Below are positions 22,643 through 31,951 of a stretch of DNA of 64,000 nt, piece after piece (within the stretch, counting starts at the first letter, position 1; each line of letters starts with the position of its first letter). A model generated the notes under the pieces. It was not told the origin of the DNA and did no database searches. It saw only the letters and a program-made list of their open reading frames with translations. Origin of the DNA: an uncultured Pelagibacteraceae bacterium. Lineage in GTDB: Bacteria > Pseudomonadota > Alphaproteobacteria > Pelagibacterales > AG-422-B15. The position numbers were made by a program, and so were the translations under genes. The DNA lies in NCBI GenBank assembly GCA_902577765.1, contig CACHAK010000003.1:1-64000 (forward strand), read 5' to 3'.

Positions 22643-24052
22643 TTATAAAGAAGTAATCATTTGTGTGATCAAGTTTACATCCTCATCAAATTTAGAGTCG
22701 TTTTCTTTTAACTCATCTATTTTTTTAACAGCATGAATAACAGTTGTATGATCTCTTCCCCCAAATTTTCTTCCAATTTCAGGTAACGATCTGGTTGTCA
22801 GTTTTTTTGACAAGTACATTGCAATTTGTCTAGGTCTGGCAAAAGTCCTAATTCTTCTACTGGAAATTAAATCATCTATTCTTATGTTGTAGTAACTCGA
22901 TACCTTTTTTTGAATTTCATCGATCGTAATTCTTTTATCATTAGATTTCAGTAAATCCTTTAGAACTGATTTAGTTAACTCAACATCAATTTTCTTACCT
23001 AAAATATTTGAAAATGTATAAACTTTATTTAAAGCTCCTTCTAATTCTCTTACATTTGAGGTAACTGTCTTTGCAAGAAAAGATAATACTTCCTCATCTA
23101 AACTTAATGTATTTTTATTTCTATCTTTTAGTTCATTGTATTTATTTTTGATAATTGAAAATCTCAAGTTATAATCAGCAGGCATTATATCTACGACCAA
23201 GCCGCCTGAAAGCCTGGATTTCATTCTCTCGTTGAAACTTGCGAGATCACTTGGTGGTCTATCTCCAGAGATTATAACTTTTTTATTCATATCCAGTAGA
23301 GAGTTAAAGGTATGAAAAAATTCTTCTTGGGTTGAAACTTTTCCAATCATAAATTGTATATCATCGAGTATCAATACATCCACAGATCTAAATTTTTGTT
23401 TAAAAGACATTGTATCTTTTTGTCTTAGAGATTTTATAAATTGAAACATAAATCGTTCTGCTGAGAGATATAAAACACTCTTTTCTAAATTTTCTTCTTT
23501 GTATTTCCAACCAATCGCATGCAATAAGTGTGTTTTTCCTAAACCAACCCCTCCATAAACATACAACGGATTAAAATCATTAATGTCTTTTGTACAAAAC
23601 CGTTTTGCTGAAGCAAAAGCTAACTCATTTGACGGTCCAACAATAAACTTTTCAAACTTAAATCTATCATCTAATGGCCAATCATCTGAAAAACTTGATG
23701 AGCTCGCGTAAATGTTTGTCTTTTTATCATCACTAGAAACTTTATCAATGTTAAGCATATTAGCGGTAAGAGAATTATCAATATTGATCTTAACTCTTCT
23801 AATTTGAGAATTTTCTTTATTTAAAAAAAATATAATTTTGTCTAGGTAGTGTGAGGTTATCCAATCTCTTATAAATCTTGTTGGTACAGTAAAGTACAAG
23901 ACATCTTCATCTAAGTTTCTTATTGAAATATTTTTAATCCAACTGTTAAAAATTTCGTTTCCATATTCTGCATTGAGTTTCTTGAGGACTGAATTCCACT
24001 GATCTTTTAAGTCAATTGTTGAAGCTTGATTCTTGTTTAAATCTTGATACAT
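22643..24052 (-). CDS. dnaA: Chromosomal replication initiator DnaA
   Basis: Initiator ATPase of 469 residues that binds DnaA boxes and opens the origin. Domain I is N-terminal (WNSVLKKL, FNSWI), then a short linker. Domain III has Walker A GGVGLGKTHLLHA, Walker B VLILDDIQF and the sensor region. Domain IV has the DNA-binding signature GRDHTTVIHAVKKI close to the C-terminus. It is the first gene of the dnaA-dnaN-recF-gyrB block, with a 325-base AT-rich gap upstream that may hold its promoter. Confidence 0.98.
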   Translation of the reverse strand: MYQDLNKNQASTIDLKDQWNSVLKKLNAEYGNEIFNSWIKNISIRNLDEDVLYFTVPTRFIRDWITSHYLDKIIFFLNKENSQIRRVKINIDNSLTANMLNIDKVSSDDKKTNIYASSSSFSDDWPLDDRFKFEKFIVGPSNELAFASAKRFCTKDINDFNPLYVYGGVGLGKTHLLHAIGWKYKEENLEKSVLYLSAERFMFQFIKSLRQKDTMSFKQKFRSVDVLILDDIQFMIGKVSTQEEFFHTFNSLLDMNKKVIISGDRPPSDLASFNERMKSRLSGGLVVDIMPADYNLRFSIIKNKYNELKDRNKNTLSLDEEVLSFLAKTVTSNVRELEGALNKVYTFSNILGKKIDVELTKSVLKDLLKSNDKRITIDEIQKKVSSYYNIRIDDLISSRRIRTFARPRQIAMYLSKKLTTRSLPEIGRKFGGRDHTTVIHAVKKIDELKENDSKFDEDVNLITQMITSL

Positions 24053-24377
24053 TTTTTGTAAGCCCCTCCAATAGCCCTATATAAAATCTTATCTAATTTA
24101 CAAAAAAAACATAATTCTTTTTACACTTTTTATTGAAAACAAAAATTGGATCAAAAAAAGCCCTGACTAAATTATTAATAATTTTAGTCTAAAAAATTAT
24201 TTTTTCTGAATAATTAAAAAAGATATTTTTTAATTTGAATTAAACTAGCTTCTCTAAAAATGAATCGCAATAATAAAAGTAATTAAGATACTTATAAAAT
24301 TTAGAATTAAATTAGTGTGTTATGTTTGCATGTAACTTTCACTGCTTATCATAAGCTACGGAAAAAGTTTAATGAAT
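24053..24377. other. AT-rich intergenic region between dnaA and rpsT
   Basis: This is the longest non-coding stretch in the window (325 bases) and is strongly AT-rich. It contains one small perfect palindrome, GCTTAT-C-ATAAGC (24343-24355), near the rpsT side, without a following T-run on either strand. I see no consensus DnaA box (TTATCCACA or TTATNCACA) on either strand, so an origin here is only suggested by position next to dnaA. It probably carries the dnaA promoter and the end of the rpsT transcript. No small ORF or tRNA is evident. Confidence 0.5.
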
Positions 24378-24641
24378 CTATTTGATTGATTTTATTTGGC
24401 TGGATAAACGTGAAATTTTTCTTGAGGCAGTGTTCTTGTGAACAATTTTTTTCGAAACAGCTGACATTATTTCTGACTCTGCATGCTTGAGAGCCTCTTG
24501 AGCTTCATTTTTATTGCCTTTAACAATATTTAGCTCTACTTTTTTAATGTAAGTACGATATCTATTCCTTACAGACTTATTAATATCTGTTTTTTTAGAA
24601 ATCTCTCTTACTTTACCCTTTGCAGACTTAGTGTTGGCCAT
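24378..24641 (-). CDS. rpsT: 30S ribosomal protein S20
   Basis: Small basic ribosomal protein of 87 residues that binds 16S rRNA. It begins MANTKSAKGKVREI and has the repeated Lys/Arg-rich helices and conserved HKNTASRKISRLS at the C-terminus. It lies between mutM and dnaA, a classic alphaproteobacterial position. It may be co-transcribed with mutM, 16 bases upstream. Confidence 0.97.
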   Translation of the reverse strand: MANTKSAKGKVREISKKTDINKSVRNRYRTYIKKVELNIVKGNKNEAQEALKHAESEIMSAVSKKIVHKNTASRKISRLSSQIKSIK

Positions 24642-24657
24642 AATTAATTATATTGTA

Positions 24658-25485
24658 TTATCTTTGACATTCAGAACAACAAAATGATGAACGTTGCGCT
24701 ATTACTATTCGTATTATGGGCGACTGACAAGATCTTTTTACACATTTTGATCCTTCTCTACCATAAACATACAATTTATTTTGAAAATATCCCATCTTTC
24801 CAGAAACCATCGTATGATCGTTTATGCTTGAACCACCTAATTTTATAGATTTTTTTAGTACACTTTTAATAGCGCGTACCAATTTTTCACAATCCCGTTT
24901 TGTAATATCTTTACCTAACCTGGATGGATGAATACCTGACATAAATAATGCTTCAGACGCATAAATATTTCCAACACCAACAATATATTTTTGATTCATA
25001 ATTATATTTTTAATCGGTGATTTTTTATTTTTCGTTACTTTCAAAAGATATCGATCATTAAATTGTCCAATAAGAGGCTCAACTCCAAGGTTCACAAAGA
25101 ATCTATGTTTTTCTAATGAGGCCGTTTCCGTAACGAAAATATATCCAAATCTTCTTGGGTCAATAAATTGAAGAACTAAGTTCTTGTTAAATAAGATAGA
25201 GAAATGTGTGTGTTTAAATTTTTTTTTATTATTTTTTACAATAATAATCCTTCCTGACATGCCTAAGTGTATTACTAAGGATCTGTTATTTGATAAATTT
25301 ATAATTATATATTTTGCTCTTCGAAAAACAGTTGTAACTGTAGAGCTCTCTACTTTTGAAGATAAATTTTTTTGGATAGGATATCTTAATTTACTTATAT
25401 ATTTCTTGAATCGTAAAATTTTATGCTTATTAATTTTGCTTTTTATACCATTTACAACTGTTTGGACTTCTGGTAGCTCTGGCAT
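24658..25485 (-). CDS. mutM: Formamidopyrimidine-DNA glycosylase
   Basis: Base-excision repair enzyme of 275 residues that removes 8-oxoguanine and formamidopyrimidines. It begins MPELPEVQTVV, giving the catalytic Pro2 and Glu3. Also seen are the conserved YIVGVGNIYASEALF, GGSSINDH and a C-terminal zinc knuckle. The first cysteine pair is spaced C-x4-C (CVKRSC) and the second is CSEC. A C-x4-C first pair is, from memory, also seen in other alphaproteobacterial MutM. It is divergent from ubiE, a conserved alphaproteobacterial arrangement. Confidence 0.97.
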   Translation of the reverse strand: MPELPEVQTVVNGIKSKINKHKILRFKKYISKLRYPIQKNLSSKVESSTVTTVFRRAKYIIINLSNNRSLVIHLGMSGRIIIVKNNKKKFKHTHFSILFNKNLVLQFIDPRRFGYIFVTETASLEKHRFFVNLGVEPLIGQFNDRYLLKVTKNKKSPIKNIIMNQKYIVGVGNIYASEALFMSGIHPSRLGKDITKRDCEKLVRAIKSVLKKSIKLGGSSINDHTMVSGKMGYFQNKLYVYGREGSKCVKRSCQSPIIRIVIAQRSSFCCSECQR

Positions 25486-25538
25486 ATATTACATTTATAC
25501 TTTTTTAGTTTATAAGATATTAAATAAATAAGCGTATT

Positions 25539-26228
25539 ATGGAAACAAAAGAAGTTTTTGATAAAGTTGCGAGCAAATACGATATCATGAATGATATTAT
25601 GTCACTTGGCGCACATAGGTATTGGAAAGAATTACTAATCGATTGGCTTTCTCCAGAAAAGGAGATGCATATAATTGATGTAGCTGGAGGAACTGGTGAT
25701 GTTGCAAGACGATTTTTAAAAAGAGTTAAAGGCAAAGGAAAGGCTACTGTGTGTGATCCTAATGAATTTATGGTAAAAGAAGGAAAAAAAAATCACACCT
25801 TTAAAGATAAAATTGAATGGATTGTTGCACCTGCAGAAGATCTCCCTTTTAAAGAAAATACATTTGATGCATACCTCGTATCCTTTGGTGTTAGGAATTT
25901 TTCTAATATTGAAAAATCATTGGGTGAAGCATATAGAGTGTTAAAACCTGGGGGAAAATTTTATTGCCTAGAATTTTCCAAAGCTGAGAATGAAACAATT
26001 TCAAGTGTGTATAATTTTTATTCATCAATTATACCAGTAATGGGTAAAATTATTGTCGGGGATGAAAAGCCTTATGAGTACTTAACAAAAACAATTAGTA
26101 ATTTCCCATCACAAGAAAATTTTAAAAAAATAATTGAGGGCACAAAATTTAAAGATGTAAACTATCGTAATATTTTTAACGGAATAGTAGCTATACACAA
26201 TGCCACAAAAATTATAAATGCTCAGTAA
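25539..26228 (+). CDS. ubiE: Ubiquinone/menaquinone C-methyltransferase UbiE
   Basis: SAM-dependent C-methyltransferase of 229 residues in ubiquinone synthesis. Visible are DKVASKYDIMNDIMSLGAHRYWK, the SAM motif DVAGGTGDVARRF and the conserved GVRNFSNIEKSL and RVLKPGGKFYCLEFSKA. Its 3' end overlaps ubiB by 11 bases, so quinone synthesis genes are coupled. It heads a plus-strand run that continues through ubiB, coaBC and dut. Confidence 0.97.
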   Translation: METKEVFDKVASKYDIMNDIMSLGAHRYWKELLIDWLSPEKEMHIIDVAGGTGDVARRFLKRVKGKGKATVCDPNEFMVKEGKKNHTFKDKIEWIVAPAEDLPFKENTFDAYLVSFGVRNFSNIEKSLGEAYRVLKPGGKFYCLEFSKAENETISSVYNFYSSIIPVMGKIIVGDEKPYEYLTKTISNFPSQENFKKIIEGTKFKDVNYRNIFNGIVAIHNATKIINAQ

Positions 26229-27753
26229 TTTACTTTTTTTGATCAAACTGATTAGAGTACTTAAAAAGTACAATGTATTAATCTTAATAAATAAAAATAT
26301 ACGATTTAAATTTTTATTTATTTTTTTTACTAATTTAATTTCTATAGGCGTGTCTTATGATAGAAACCATAAGAATAAATCTGACGGGTTAAGAATTGCG
26401 CAAGCATTGAACGAACTTGGCCCTTCATTTGTTAAACTAGGACAGTTAATATCTACAAGGCCTGATATCGTAGGCAACACAATTGCAGAGGACCTGTCAT
26501 TATTAAGAGATAATTTGCCACCCTTTTCAAAAAAAACAGCTATTGAAATTATTGAAGATGAGTTTGGAACAAATATTGATAATGTTTTTTCACAATTTAG
26601 CGAACCAATTGCCGCAGCTTCAATTGCTCAAGTACATTTTGCTAAAATAAAATCATCTAATACAGAAATTGATGTGGCGGTTAAAGTTCTAAGGCCAGAA
26701 ATAGAAAAAATAATCAATCAGGAAATGGAAAGGCTTGAGTGGCTTACCACGTTCATGGAAAATTTCACTGAATTTCAGAGGTTAAGACCTAATTCTATAA
26801 TAAAAAAAGCAAAGGAAGTCATAAAGTTTGAGCTGGATTTAAGATATGAGGCTGCGGCTGCTTCAGAGTTATCTGAGAATACAAATATGGATGAGAGTTT
26901 TTATGTACCAAATGTTTATTGGGATAAAGTTACTCAAAAAGTACTCACGATGGAAAAAATTATTGGTGTTCCAGCAGATAAAATTGATGAGTTGAACGAA
27001 AAAAAAGTAAATAAAAAACAGGCAGCTGAAAATCTGATCATAAATTTTTTAAGACAGTCAATAAGAGATGGATATTTTCATGCCGACCTTCATCAAGGTA
27101 ATTTGTTCCTTAATCCAAAAGGTAAACTTTTAGCGGTTGATTTTGGTATTATGGGTAGATTGGATAAAAAAAATAGATCTTATTTAGCAGAAATTATTTA
27201 TGGATTTATAAAACAAGATTATTTACATATTGCAAAAATTCATCAAGAAGCAGGCTTGATTGACAAAAATCAATCTATAGAGGATTTTTCACAAGCTTTG
27301 AGATCGATCGGGGAGCCAATCATAAATCAAAAAGCTAAAAATATTTCAATGGGGAATGTGCTACTCCAGTTATTTGATATAACGAAACAATTTAATATGT
27401 TTTTACAACCACAGCTTTTGCTTTTACAGAAAACAATGATAACGGTTGAGGGCGTTGCCAGAAAGTTGGATCCAGATATTAATTTTTGGGAAGTATCGAA
27501 ACCTGAAATTGAAACATGGCTAAAAGATGAATTAGGAATAAAGAATAGACTTCAACAAACGCAACAAGCATTACAAAGTATAGCAAGAAAAATTCCTGAC
27601 ATTCCCGACTTTATCTCAAGAGCTGATCTAGCCTTTGATTTGATAGTAAAGAATGAAGAGGATAAAACTCCAAAAAATAGAGATAGCAGTTCATATGTAA
27701 TAGGCGGTGTAGCTCTTGTAGTTGGAATAATGCTTACTTTTGTATTCATTTAG
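26218..27753 (+). CDS. ubiB: Ubiquinone biosynthesis kinase-like protein UbiB
   Basis: Membrane-associated atypical kinase/ATPase of 511 residues needed for coenzyme Q synthesis. It has the family-specific motif SFVKLGQLISTRPD (KxGQ), the alanine-rich loop AAASIAQVHFAKI, the catalytic region YFHADLHQGNLFL with LLAVDFGIMGRL, and a hydrophobic C-terminal anchor (about 490-511). It overlaps the end of ubiE by 11 bases. Identification is firm. Confidence 0.96.
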   Translation: MLSNLLFLIKLIRVLKKYNVLILINKNIRFKFLFIFFTNLISIGVSYDRNHKNKSDGLRIAQALNELGPSFVKLGQLISTRPDIVGNTIAEDLSLLRDNLPPFSKKTAIEIIEDEFGTNIDNVFSQFSEPIAAASIAQVHFAKIKSSNTEIDVAVKVLRPEIEKIINQEMERLEWLTTFMENFTEFQRLRPNSIIKKAKEVIKFELDLRYEAAAASELSENTNMDESFYVPNVYWDKVTQKVLTMEKIIGVPADKIDELNEKKVNKKQAAENLIINFLRQSIRDGYFHADLHQGNLFLNPKGKLLAVDFGIMGRLDKKNRSYLAEIIYGFIKQDYLHIAKIHQEAGLIDKNQSIEDFSQALRSIGEPIINQKAKNISMGNVLLQLFDITKQFNMFLQPQLLLLQKTMITVEGVARKLDPDINFWEVSKPEIETWLKDELGIKNRLQQTQQALQSIARKIPDIPDFISRADLAFDLIVKNEEDKTPKNRDSSSYVIGGVALVVGIMLTFVFI

Positions 27754-27799
27754 AAAAATTTTTCGTTTATTACTAGTCATTTAAGACAAAAGAGTATAC

Positions 27800-29005
27800 G
27801 TGTACAAAATGCAAAATAAAAAAGTTTTATTGATTATTACTGGAGGCATTGCTGCATATAAGTCTCTGGATACAATACGTGAATTAAAGAAAAATAACGT
27901 AGATGTAACATGTATTTTAACAAAATCTGGATCTGAATTTGTAACACCTTTATCTATTGAGAGTCTCTCAGGAAATAAAGTTTATACTGATTTGTTTAAT
28001 TTAACAGATGAGCATGAAATGGGTCACATTCAACTTTCTAGATTGTCAGATATTATTTTAGTTGCTCCAGCGACTGCAAATATGATTTCAAAAATGGCTT
28101 ATGGGGTAGCTGACGATCTTGCATCTACCGTTCTTATGGCTACAAACAAGCCAATACTGGTTGCACCAGCAATGAATGTAAGAATGTGGTTGAATAATTC
28201 TACACAAAGAAATGTTGAGACATTGAAAAATGATGGTATCGAGTTTATCGGACCAGATAACGGTGAAATGGCTTGCGGTGAATACGGCGAAGGCCGCATG
28301 GTTGAACCGAATGAAGTAGTAAAATTTATTAAAAAATATTTTGATGCACTTGATTATAAACCTCTTGTGAATCGAACTGCTTTAGTTACTGCTGGTCCAA
28401 CTAAAGAAATGATAGACCCTGTAAGATTTATCTCTAATGAGTCCTCTGGAAAACAGGGCTATGCAATAGCAGAAACATTACAAAGCTTAGGTGCAAAAAC
28501 AACTTTAGTTTCTGGCCCAACGAGCTTAACCAGGCCTGCTGTAGATCGAGTCATAAACGTGGATTCAGCTGATCAAATGTTAGAAGCTTGCGAAAGTGTA
28601 CTGCCAGCAGATATAGCGGTATGTGCCGCTGCTGTAGCAGATTATAAGATTGCTAATAAAGAGATTGCAAAGATAAAGAAAGATGGATCACGTCAAAATA
28701 TGATTTTAGAAGAAAACCCAGATATTTTGGAAAGACTAAGTAAAAGAAACCATCTAAGGCCAAAACTGGTAGTAGGTTTCGCAGCTGAGACTAGCAATCT
28801 TGAAAGAAACTCGGATGAAAAACTAAATAAAAAAGGCTGTGATTGGGTTCTAGGCAACAATGTTTCAGAAAATAGCATATTTAATCAAGACACAAATAAA
28901 ATATACTTTACGTCAAAACTATATTCTGAAAACTGGGAATTGATGTCAAAAAAAGAAGTAGCCAAGAAACTGTGTCAAAAAATTTCTCTTCACTTAAATA
29001 ATTGA
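27800..29005 (+). CDS. coaBC: Bifunctional phosphopantothenoylcysteine decarboxylase/synthase
   Basis: Coenzyme A synthesis enzyme of about 400 residues. The N-terminal CoaC flavoprotein domain (1-190) has ITGGIAAYKS, APATANMISKMAYG, APAMNVRMW and MACGEYGEGRM. The C-terminal CoaB domain has ALVTAGPTKEMIDPVRFISN and AAVADYK. The listed frame opens with GTG at 27800; an ATG three codons later (27809) is an equally good start. It follows ubiB after 46 bases and precedes dut by 10 bases. Confidence 0.96.
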   Translation: MYKMQNKKVLLIITGGIAAYKSLDTIRELKKNNVDVTCILTKSGSEFVTPLSIESLSGNKVYTDLFNLTDEHEMGHIQLSRLSDIILVAPATANMISKMAYGVADDLASTVLMATNKPILVAPAMNVRMWLNNSTQRNVETLKNDGIEFIGPDNGEMACGEYGEGRMVEPNEVVKFIKKYFDALDYKPLVNRTALVTAGPTKEMIDPVRFISNESSGKQGYAIAETLQSLGAKTTLVSGPTSLTRPAVDRVINVDSADQMLEACESVLPADIAVCAAAVADYKIANKEIAKIKKDGSRQNMILEENPDILERLSKRNHLRPKLVVGFAAETSNLERNSDEKLNKKGCDWVLGNNVSENSIFNQDTNKIYFTSKLYSENWELMSKKEVAKKLCQKISLHLNN

Positions 29006-29015
29006 TGTTATTGAT

Positions 29016-29477
29016 TTGGCTAATATACCTTTCTCAGAAGTACATATAAAAAAAACTTCAAAACTTAAGGATTTTGATATTCCTTCTTATCAGACTGATG
29101 AGGCTGCTGGAGTTGACTTAAGTGCATCCATTGAAAATTCAATTAAAATTCGAGCGTGGGAAAGAGAAATTATTCCATGTGGAATATCAATTGCAATGCC
29201 AAAAGGTTTGGAGGCTCAGATTCGGCCAAGATCCGGTTTAGCATTTAAACATGGCATTACAATTTTAAACACCCCTGGAACAATAGACAGTGATTATAGA
29301 GGTGAAATTAAAGTAATATTAATAAATTTAAGCAAAGATGAATTTACCATTCATCCAAAAGATAGAATTGCACAAATGGTCTTCACAAATGCTATACAAG
29401 TAAAGTTCAAAGAAGTTCAAAATCTTGATCAAACAAAAAGAGGAGATGGAGGATTTGGATCTACCGGAAAAGATTAA
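29016..29477 (+). CDS. dut: dUTP diphosphatase
   Basis: Trimeric dUTPase of 153 residues converting dUTP to dUMP and pyrophosphate. All five motifs are visible: AAGVDLSA, RPRSGLAFKHGI, GTIDSDYRGEIKVILIN, DRIAQMVF and the C-terminal RGDGGFGSTG. The frame has no upstream ATG and appears to start with TTG at 29016, 10 bases after coaBC. Its stop shares the quartet TTAA (29474-29477) with the convergent DUF3501 gene. The coaBC-dut pairing is common in proteobacteria. Confidence 0.96.
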   Translation: MANIPFSEVHIKKTSKLKDFDIPSYQTDEAAGVDLSASIENSIKIRAWEREIIPCGISIAMPKGLEAQIRPRSGLAFKHGITILNTPGTIDSDYRGEIKVILINLSKDEFTIHPKDRIAQMVFTNAIQVKFKEVQNLDQTKRGDGGFGSTGKD

Positions 29478-30067
29478 TCAAAATCTTTTATTAGTGCAGC
29501 TTTTACCTCATTAGTAAGTACAGAAATATGTGGATAGTGTTCGTGGTCGGTTCCAATCTCAACAGTGCAATCCATATCTTTAAAATCTTTAACATGATGA
29601 TCCTCAAACTTAAAGTGTAGAAAATGAACTGATGATGTTTTTCCTGAGTTGTCTGTACGATCTACGTCATTTTCAGGCACAGCAAAAATTTTATTTCCAT
29701 TTACCTTTATATATGTCTTATTTTCTACATTACCTAAAGATGATAAAACTTTTTTTCTAGTTAATGGATTATCTATTTCAAACATGAATGTAGCAACTAA
29801 TTCTGAACCATTTGGTATTAGGGGATTATACGCCTCTAACTCATCTCTCAATTGTTCATCGCCACCTTTTTCAATATAAAGCATTTCCTGTATCTGAGCC
29901 TTCATTGTAAAAAAATTTTCAAAGTAGAAAGTAGAATGTGGTCCTAACTCTACTCGTCTATTTTTTTTCATTGCAACAACTTCTTTTCGAATTGCCTTAC
30001 GCTCTTTTGAATAAGTAGTTAAGTCTAATAAATCTGACGAGTCGATTTTTTTTTGTTCGATTGGCAT
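29474..30067 (-). CDS. DUF3501 family protein
   Basis: Soluble protein of 197 residues. The N-terminal stretch RKAIRKEVVAMKKNRRVELGP and FTMKAQIQEMLYIE matches DUF3501, a family of unknown function. No cysteine cluster or membrane segment is seen. It lies 30 bases downstream of the Fe-S CCG-domain gene and, beyond that, rubrerythrin. I recall this three-gene grouping from other proteobacteria and infer that it works in peroxide or redox defence. Its stop overlaps dut by four bases. Confidence 0.75.
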   Translation of the reverse strand: MPIEQKKIDSSDLLDLTTYSKERKAIRKEVVAMKKNRRVELGPHSTFYFENFFTMKAQIQEMLYIEKGGDEQLRDELEAYNPLIPNGSELVATFMFEIDNPLTRKKVLSSLGNVENKTYIKVNGNKIFAVPENDVDRTDNSGKTSSVHFLHFKFEDHHVKDFKDMDCTVEIGTDHEHYPHISVLTNEVKAALIKDFD

Positions 30068-30097
30068 ATCACTTACGTAATAATAAATTATTAAATA

Positions 30098-31438
30098 TCA
30101 AGTTAAATTATAGGATTTTGCTATCACTTCTATTGGATGCATTGATATATATTTTGTATCTTTATCTTCATTTAAAAATTCATTTAAGTGCTTACAAGCA
30201 AGAGGGCAGTCCGAGACCATATACTTGTTTTTTTTGTTTCGGATTTGACGGGCAGTCGCCCTGCCGTATTTAATTGCCGACTTTCTTGTTTTTTTCATAA
30301 CCCCAAAAGTTCCTCCATGTCCAGCGCACTTTTCAACGACATCTACTTTGGTTTCAGGAATTTTTTTCAACATTTCTAGCGCTTTATTGCCCATATTTTG
30401 TGCCCGAGCATGGCAGGCATTGTGAACAGTAATTCCATCATCAAAAGATTGTAAACCATCAACAAGTCCTTCTTTTTTAGCTATATCAACAATATATTCA
30501 TCAATGTCAAATACATGCTTTGATAGCCGTTTAACATTTTTATTTTCTGGGTTAATTAATGGCCATTCAAATTTTAACATTAAACCACAACTGGCTGTGA
30601 GAGTTACTATGTCATAACCTTGATCGATAAGTTTACATAATTCTTCTGAGATATTTTCCGATTGAATTTTTACTTTTTCATGCTGCGCTTGCTCCAAATG
30701 TGGCATTCCGCAACAACCTGGGTACGTTGATATTGTGTCCACACCATTAAAATTTAAAACGTTATTAGCTGCTACTCCTACTTTTGAATTATTATGGTTA
30801 ACATAACATGTTGAATAAATTGCGACCTTTCTTCCGTAAGCTGGAGCATTTTTATTTAGCTTATTAGAAATATTTTTGAAGTTATCATGAAATGACTTTT
30901 TTTCGAACTTAGGTAATTCAGCATCTTTATCTATACCTGTCATAAGTTCCAACGGACTTCTTGTTAATTTATTTTTTTTATCAGATGACCAATTAGCTAT
31001 ACTGGGCGACAGTCTTGCGAGACTCGCATTTCGATCTACCTTTGCAAGTTCTTTTGGAATTTTAGATAATTTTTTTTGATTTTCTTGATAAGTTCTATAT
31101 CTAAGCATCAGATGAGGAAAATCGATATTAAATTCATGGGGTGGTACGTAAGGACATTTAGTCATAAAACACATATCACATAATGTGCATTTATCTGTAA
31201 CATCCTCGAAATGTTTTTTTGTTAAATCATCAACTGACTCATTTGGCGAGTCGTCAATAAAATCAAATAAAGTTGGAAAACTATCGCAGAGATTAAAGCA
31301 CCGTCGGCAACTATGACAAACTTCAAATTGTCGACGCATCTCAGCATCTAAAGCTTTTTCATTTAGATATTCATCTGAGTTCCAATCTACAATATCACGT
31401 GTAGGTGCAGCTAAACTGCCTTCTTTTTTTATATCCAT
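30098..31438 (-). CDS. Fe-S oxidoreductase with CCG domains (GlpC/HdrD-like)
   Basis: Cytosolic Fe-S protein of 446 residues. Near the N-terminus are two [4Fe-4S] motifs: CHSCRRCFNLC (about 41-51) and CTLCDMCFMTKCP. The C-terminal half has two cysteine-rich CCG-type domains, one with YPGCCGMPHLE and one ending CAGHGGTFG. This is the layout of GlpC and heterodisulfide-reductase D-type electron carriers. It lies between rubrerythrin and DUF3501 in the same direction, suggesting it passes electrons to or from the rubrerythrin. The partner and donor are inferred. Confidence 0.82.
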   Translation of the reverse strand: MDIKKEGSLAAPTRDIVDWNSDEYLNEKALDAEMRRQFEVCHSCRRCFNLCDSFPTLFDFIDDSPNESVDDLTKKHFEDVTDKCTLCDMCFMTKCPYVPPHEFNIDFPHLMLRYRTYQENQKKLSKIPKELAKVDRNASLARLSPSIANWSSDKKNKLTRSPLELMTGIDKDAELPKFEKKSFHDNFKNISNKLNKNAPAYGRKVAIYSTCYVNHNNSKVGVAANNVLNFNGVDTISTYPGCCGMPHLEQAQHEKVKIQSENISEELCKLIDQGYDIVTLTASCGLMLKFEWPLINPENKNVKRLSKHVFDIDEYIVDIAKKEGLVDGLQSFDDGITVHNACHARAQNMGNKALEMLKKIPETKVDVVEKCAGHGGTFGVMKKTRKSAIKYGRATARQIRNKKNKYMVSDCPLACKHLNEFLNEDKDTKYISMHPIEVIAKSYNLT

Positions 31439-31445
31439 GATAGAA

Positions 31446-31470
31446 AAAAGGGGCTATTTAAGCCCCTTTT
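31446..31470 (-). terminator. Rho-independent terminator after rubrerythrin
   Basis: A 10-base perfect stem (AAAAGGGGCT and AGCCCCTTTT) closes a 5-base loop and, read on the minus strand, is followed by a run of T. It lies between the rubrerythrin stop and the start of the Fe-S gene, ending only eight bases before that start. It probably makes rubrerythrin transcript levels higher than those of the two downstream genes. The run of A/T on both sides could also let it act on the plus strand. Confidence 0.75.
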
Positions 31471-31473
31471 TAA

Positions 31474-31893
31474 TTAATCGATTGAGTCTAATGTTTTTTG
31501 GAATTTGCCTGCGTGAGACTTTTCAGCTTTAGCCAATGTTTCGAACCAATCAGCTATTTCGTCAAAACCCTCTTCTCTTGCAGTCTTTGCCATGCCTGGA
31601 TACATATCTGTATACTCATGAGTTTCTCCAGCTATAGCGGCTTTTAGATTATCCTCTGTTGAACCAATTGGTTCTCCTGTTGCAGGGTCACCTACTTCTT
31701 CCATAAACTCTAAATGTCCATGAGCGTGTCCTGTTTCACCTTCTGCAGTTGATCTAAATACAGCAGCTACATCATTGTGGCCTTCAACATCTGCTTTTTG
31801 TGCAAAGTATAAATATCTTCTATTTGCTTGGCTCTCACCTGCAAATGCTGCTTTTAGGTTATCCAAAGTTTTACTATCTTTTAATTCAGTCAT
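31474..31893 (-). CDS. Rubrerythrin (no rubredoxin domain)
   Basis: Four-helix-bundle diiron protein of 139 residues, likely a peroxidase or iron-handling protein. The start [22 protein letters not shown] is typical, and ligands come from [24 protein letters not shown] and [11 protein letters not shown]. The usual C-terminal rubredoxin domain with two CxxC motifs is missing, so another electron donor is needed; the neighbouring Fe-S protein is a candidate. A 15-base Irr-type palindrome lies about 60 bases upstream and a strong terminator follows. Confidence 0.9.
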   Translation of the reverse strand: MTELKDSKTLDNLKAAFAGESQANRRYLYFAQKADVEGHNDVAAVFRSTAEGETGHAHGHLEFMEEVGDPATGEPIGSTEDNLKAAIAGETHEYTDMYPGMAKTAREEGFDEIADWFETLAKAEKSHAGKFQKTLDSID

Positions 31894-31951
31894 TTGTCTC
31901 TCCTTAATAAGTTAGTACAAAGATATAATTGATTTAAAAAAAGTCAATACA

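Noticed and set aside
24658..25485. Abnormal zinc knuckle (C-x4-C) in MutM
   Set aside because: To my knowledge this spacing also occurs in other alphaproteobacterial MutM proteins, so it does not indicate a defect.
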